This document shows positions 6,706 to 8,558 of a stretch of DNA of 8,558 nucleotides, one piece after another; position 1 is the stretch's first letter, and each line of letters begins with the position of its first letter. The translations under genes were made by a program, and so were the position numbers. The notes under the pieces are model-generated. The model saw only the letters and a program-made list of their open reading frames with translations, was not told the origin of the DNA and ran no database searches. The stretch comes from Bacteroidales bacterium (GTDB lineage: Bacteria > Bacteroidota > Bacteroidia > Bacteroidales > UBA7960), in assembly GCA_003553005.1 (NCBI GenBank), contig PUPG01000223.1, positions 1-8,558 on the forward strand, read 5' to 3'.

Positions 6706-8124
6706 CTACATAAAGTCCTGCAACTTTTGTACCATGTCATCCCTGAGTGCCAGAAGTTTATCCGAAATCCCCACCTTGTAAATATGCGGGAAATCAAATC
6801 TTTTGTGTTCTTCTGGCAATTTTTGCAACCGTGCCGTGGCGAATTCGCGCAGCCTGAAAGGGTTTGTCTCGCCATTGCCGGTGGCCTCTCCGTCTTGCAT
6901 GTGGGTAATGAAGACCTCCTCATGGTCCCTGCCCGCCAGTTTCAGGCTTTTATCTTTCTGATAGGGATGGGTCATGCCACCAGGCTGCTGTTCATCATCC
7001 AGCGCGATACAATCTGCGTAAAAACACCCGTGCTTATCCAGATACCGGTACACCTTCTTTTTCCCGGGGAGGGTGGTTTTCTGCACATTTTCAGAGATCT
7101 TCAGGCGCGGATCGGCACCGGCATAGCATAGCTTAAACACCCCATCTATGGCCCCATCCGGACGACCGGTCACCATGCTGGTGCCCACGCCAAAGATATC
7201 AATGGGAGCCTGCTGGTCCAGCAAGCTTTTGATCACGTGTTCGTCCAGCTGGTTAGACACTACGATTTTTACGTCGTTCAGGCCGTGATCATCGAGCATA
7301 CGGCGTGCTTTTTTGGACAGGTAGGCCAGGTCGCCGCTATCGAGGCGAATGCCTTTCAGGCGGTATCCTTCTTTTTCCAGTTCGCCGGCCACCTTGATGG
7401 CATTGGGAATGCCGCTCTTCAAAGTATTGTATGTATCCACCAGCAGCACACAGCTGTCCGGGAAGATCCTGGCATAAGCCCGGAAGGCCTCCAGTTCGTT
7501 GCTGTAGCTTTCAATGAAACTGTGTGCCATCGTACCGGCCGGGGTGATGTCGTGTTCCATGGCGGCCAGCATGTTGGATGTGGTGTCGAAGCCCCCTATG
7601 ACGGCCGCCCTGGAGGCCTGGATGCCTCCCAGCCCTTGCGCACGACGCAATCCAAAATCGCTGAGCTTGCGATTGCCGGCCGAATACCTGATCCTGCTGG
7701 CCTTGGTGGCGATCAGGGACTGAAAGTTCAGTACGTTCAGCAACAGGGTTTCGATGAGCTGCACTTCGTGCAGTCCCCCGTCAACCCGCAGGATCGGTGC
7801 TACCGGGAAGACGATCTCTCCTTCCCGCATGCCGGTAATGTCTCCGCGAAAGGAAAATGTTTTCAAAAACTCCAGGTAATCCGCATGAAAGCCCTGCTTG
7901 TGGAGGAAATCAATGTCATCCGCGGCAAAACGCAGTCCATGGATCTGTTCCAGGAGCTCATGGAGCCCCGTGAAGATCACATAGCCTCCCCTGAAGGGGT
8001 TTTTCCTGAAAAAATAATCGAAGGAAGCTGGCTGGTCTTGCCGTTGTTCCATAAAATAGGCCTGCCCCATGGTCAGCTGGTACATGTCTGTGTATAGCGG
8101 GGAAAGCATTCGGTTTTTATGCAT
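6706..8124 (-). CDS. pncB: Nicotinate phosphoribosyltransferase
   Basis: Cytoplasmic enzyme that joins nicotinate and PRPP, with ATP, to give nicotinate mononucleotide, the first committed step of the Preiss-Handler NAD route. The 472-residue length is usual for the bacterial family. Diagnostic stretches are LYTDMYQLTMGQAYF at 10-24, SDFGLRRAQG at 155-164, GTMAHSFIES at 197-206 with the conserved, phosphorylatable H201, VDTYNTLKSGIPNAI at 229-243, GIRLDSGDLAYLS at 258-270 and FGVGTSMVTG at 311-320. Start choice is between ATG 8124 and ATG 8109 (MLSPLYTDMY); the difference is only five residues. It lies 43 bp after the upstream nfeD-like gene and 128 bp before pncA on the same strand, so the NAD salvage genes may form one transcription unit. 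Confidence 0.95.
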   Translation of the reverse strand: MHKNRMLSPLYTDMYQLTMGQAYFMEQRQDQPASFDYFFRKNPFRGGYVIFTGLHELLEQIHGLRFAADDIDFLHKQGFHADYLEFLKTFSFRGDITGMREGEIVFPVAPILRVDGGLHEVQLIETLLLNVLNFQSLIATKASRIRYSAGNRKLSDFGLRRAQGLGGIQASRAAVIGGFDTTSNMLAAMEHDITPAGTMAHSFIESYSNELEAFRAYARIFPDSCVLLVDTYNTLKSGIPNAIKVAGELEKEGYRLKGIRLDSGDLAYLSKKARRMLDDHGLNDVKIVVSNQLDEHVIKSLLDQQAPIDIFGVGTSMVTGRPDGAIDGVFKLCYAGADPRLKISENVQKTTLPGKKKVYRYLDKHGCFYADCIALDDEQQPGGMTHPYQKDKSLKLAGRDHEEVFITHMQDGEATGNGETNPFRLREFATARLQKLPEEHKRFDFPHIYKVGISDKLLALRDDMVQKLQDFM

Positions 8125-8167
8125 TGCGCGAAGTGATTACGAATTTGTGCTTTGATGGTTGCGATGG

Positions 8168-8558
8168 TTAAGCTTTGACCACGAAAACCTGCGATGTTTC
8201 GTATTTGACTACTTTAACGGCTTCTCCTTTGTCAACAAAGCCGGTAAGTGCTGTGGCATCGTAGATGTCGTCATCGATTTCGACTTTTCCGCTGGGTCTC
8301 AGCATGGTGAAGGCAACACCCGTTTTTCCTATCAGGGTAGACATGGTGGCGTCGGCCGAAGTATAGCCGGAGCTTTTCTCCTGCACTGCATCCAGGGCCA
8401 GTTCTCCGAATCGTGTGGTGGAAAACAGCTTGTCGCCAAGATAAAATGACGTGGAGAGGGACAGGAAGGTGGCGATGATCACGATCATGAAGGCCATCAG
8501 GACTTCTGACAGGGCTACGCCGGTAAAGTCGAAGCCTTCGTTGCCCACCATGGCCAGG
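8168..8558 (-). CDS. NfeD-family membrane protein, C-terminal part (cut by the window edge)
   Basis: This is the visible C-terminus of an NfeD-like protein. Counting from the ATG at 8551 there are 127 residues. A hydrophobic segment at about 14-38 (ALSEVLMAFMIVIIATFLSL) is probably the last membrane helix. The soluble NfeD OB-fold domain runs from about 72 to the end, with IGKTGVAFTMLRPSGKVEID, YDATALTGFVDKGEAVKVV and a terminal VFVVKA. The reading frame stays open to the right edge (LA before the Met), and only one membrane segment is present. I therefore infer that 8551 is internal and that the gene continues beyond the window, as in long NfeD proteins with a ClpP-like serine protease domain. 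Known NfeD proteins partner with stomatin/SPFH proteins in membranes. Whether the protease domain is present here cannot be seen. Confidence 0.85.
   Translation of the reverse strand, partial: LAMVGNEGFDFTGVALSEVLMAFMIVIIATFLSLSTSFYLGDKLFSTTRFGELALDAVQEKSSGYTSADATMSTLIGKTGVAFTMLRPSGKVEIDDDIYDATALTGFVDKGEAVKVVKYETSQVFVVKA

Overview
The window looks like an ordinary chromosomal stretch from a member of the Bacteroidota. Four things point that way. The FabG ends in the VCGGMN style typical of that phylum. recF is followed directly by a short DUF721 (DciA-type) gene. Start codons lack clear Shine-Dalgarno sequences. The NfeD fragment resembles the long Bacteroidota form. Base composition looks close to balanced by eye. 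No species can be named from the sequence alone. There is no transposase, phage gene, tRNA, rRNA or CRISPR array.

Left half, plus strand: a complete glycogen/maltodextrin phosphorylase of the DUF3417-containing type (16-2574) is followed by a 253-bp gap. This gap is the only sizeable non-coding region. It holds a probable terminator, a striking inverted array of 7-bp units, and a 7+2+7 bp palindrome directly before the next start codon. Then come fabG (fatty-acid elongation), recF (recombination mediator and gap repair) and a 96-residue DUF721/DciA-like protein (probable helicase-loading factor). Gaps of 19 and 11 bp suggest these three are co-transcribed.

Right half, minus strand, reading leftwards from the right edge: the C-terminal part of an NfeD-family membrane protein, then pncB (nicotinate phosphoribosyltransferase), pncA (nicotinamidase) and an unrecognised 316-residue protein. 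PncA deamidates nicotinamide to nicotinate and PncB converts nicotinate to NaMN, so the pair forms the entry to the Preiss-Handler NAD salvage route. The 316-residue gene starts 5 bp after the pncA stop and ends by overlapping the DUF721 gene tail-to-tail by 8 bp.

The least explained element is that 316-residue protein. It reads as four tandem modules of about 77 residues, probably OB/S1-like beta-barrels, joined by recurring HPx[YL]xxGxxY linkers. The second most interesting item is the heptad hairpin array upstream of fabG. Everything else is well-known housekeeping, and I see no evidence of a defence system, biosynthetic cluster or other novel multi-gene system.
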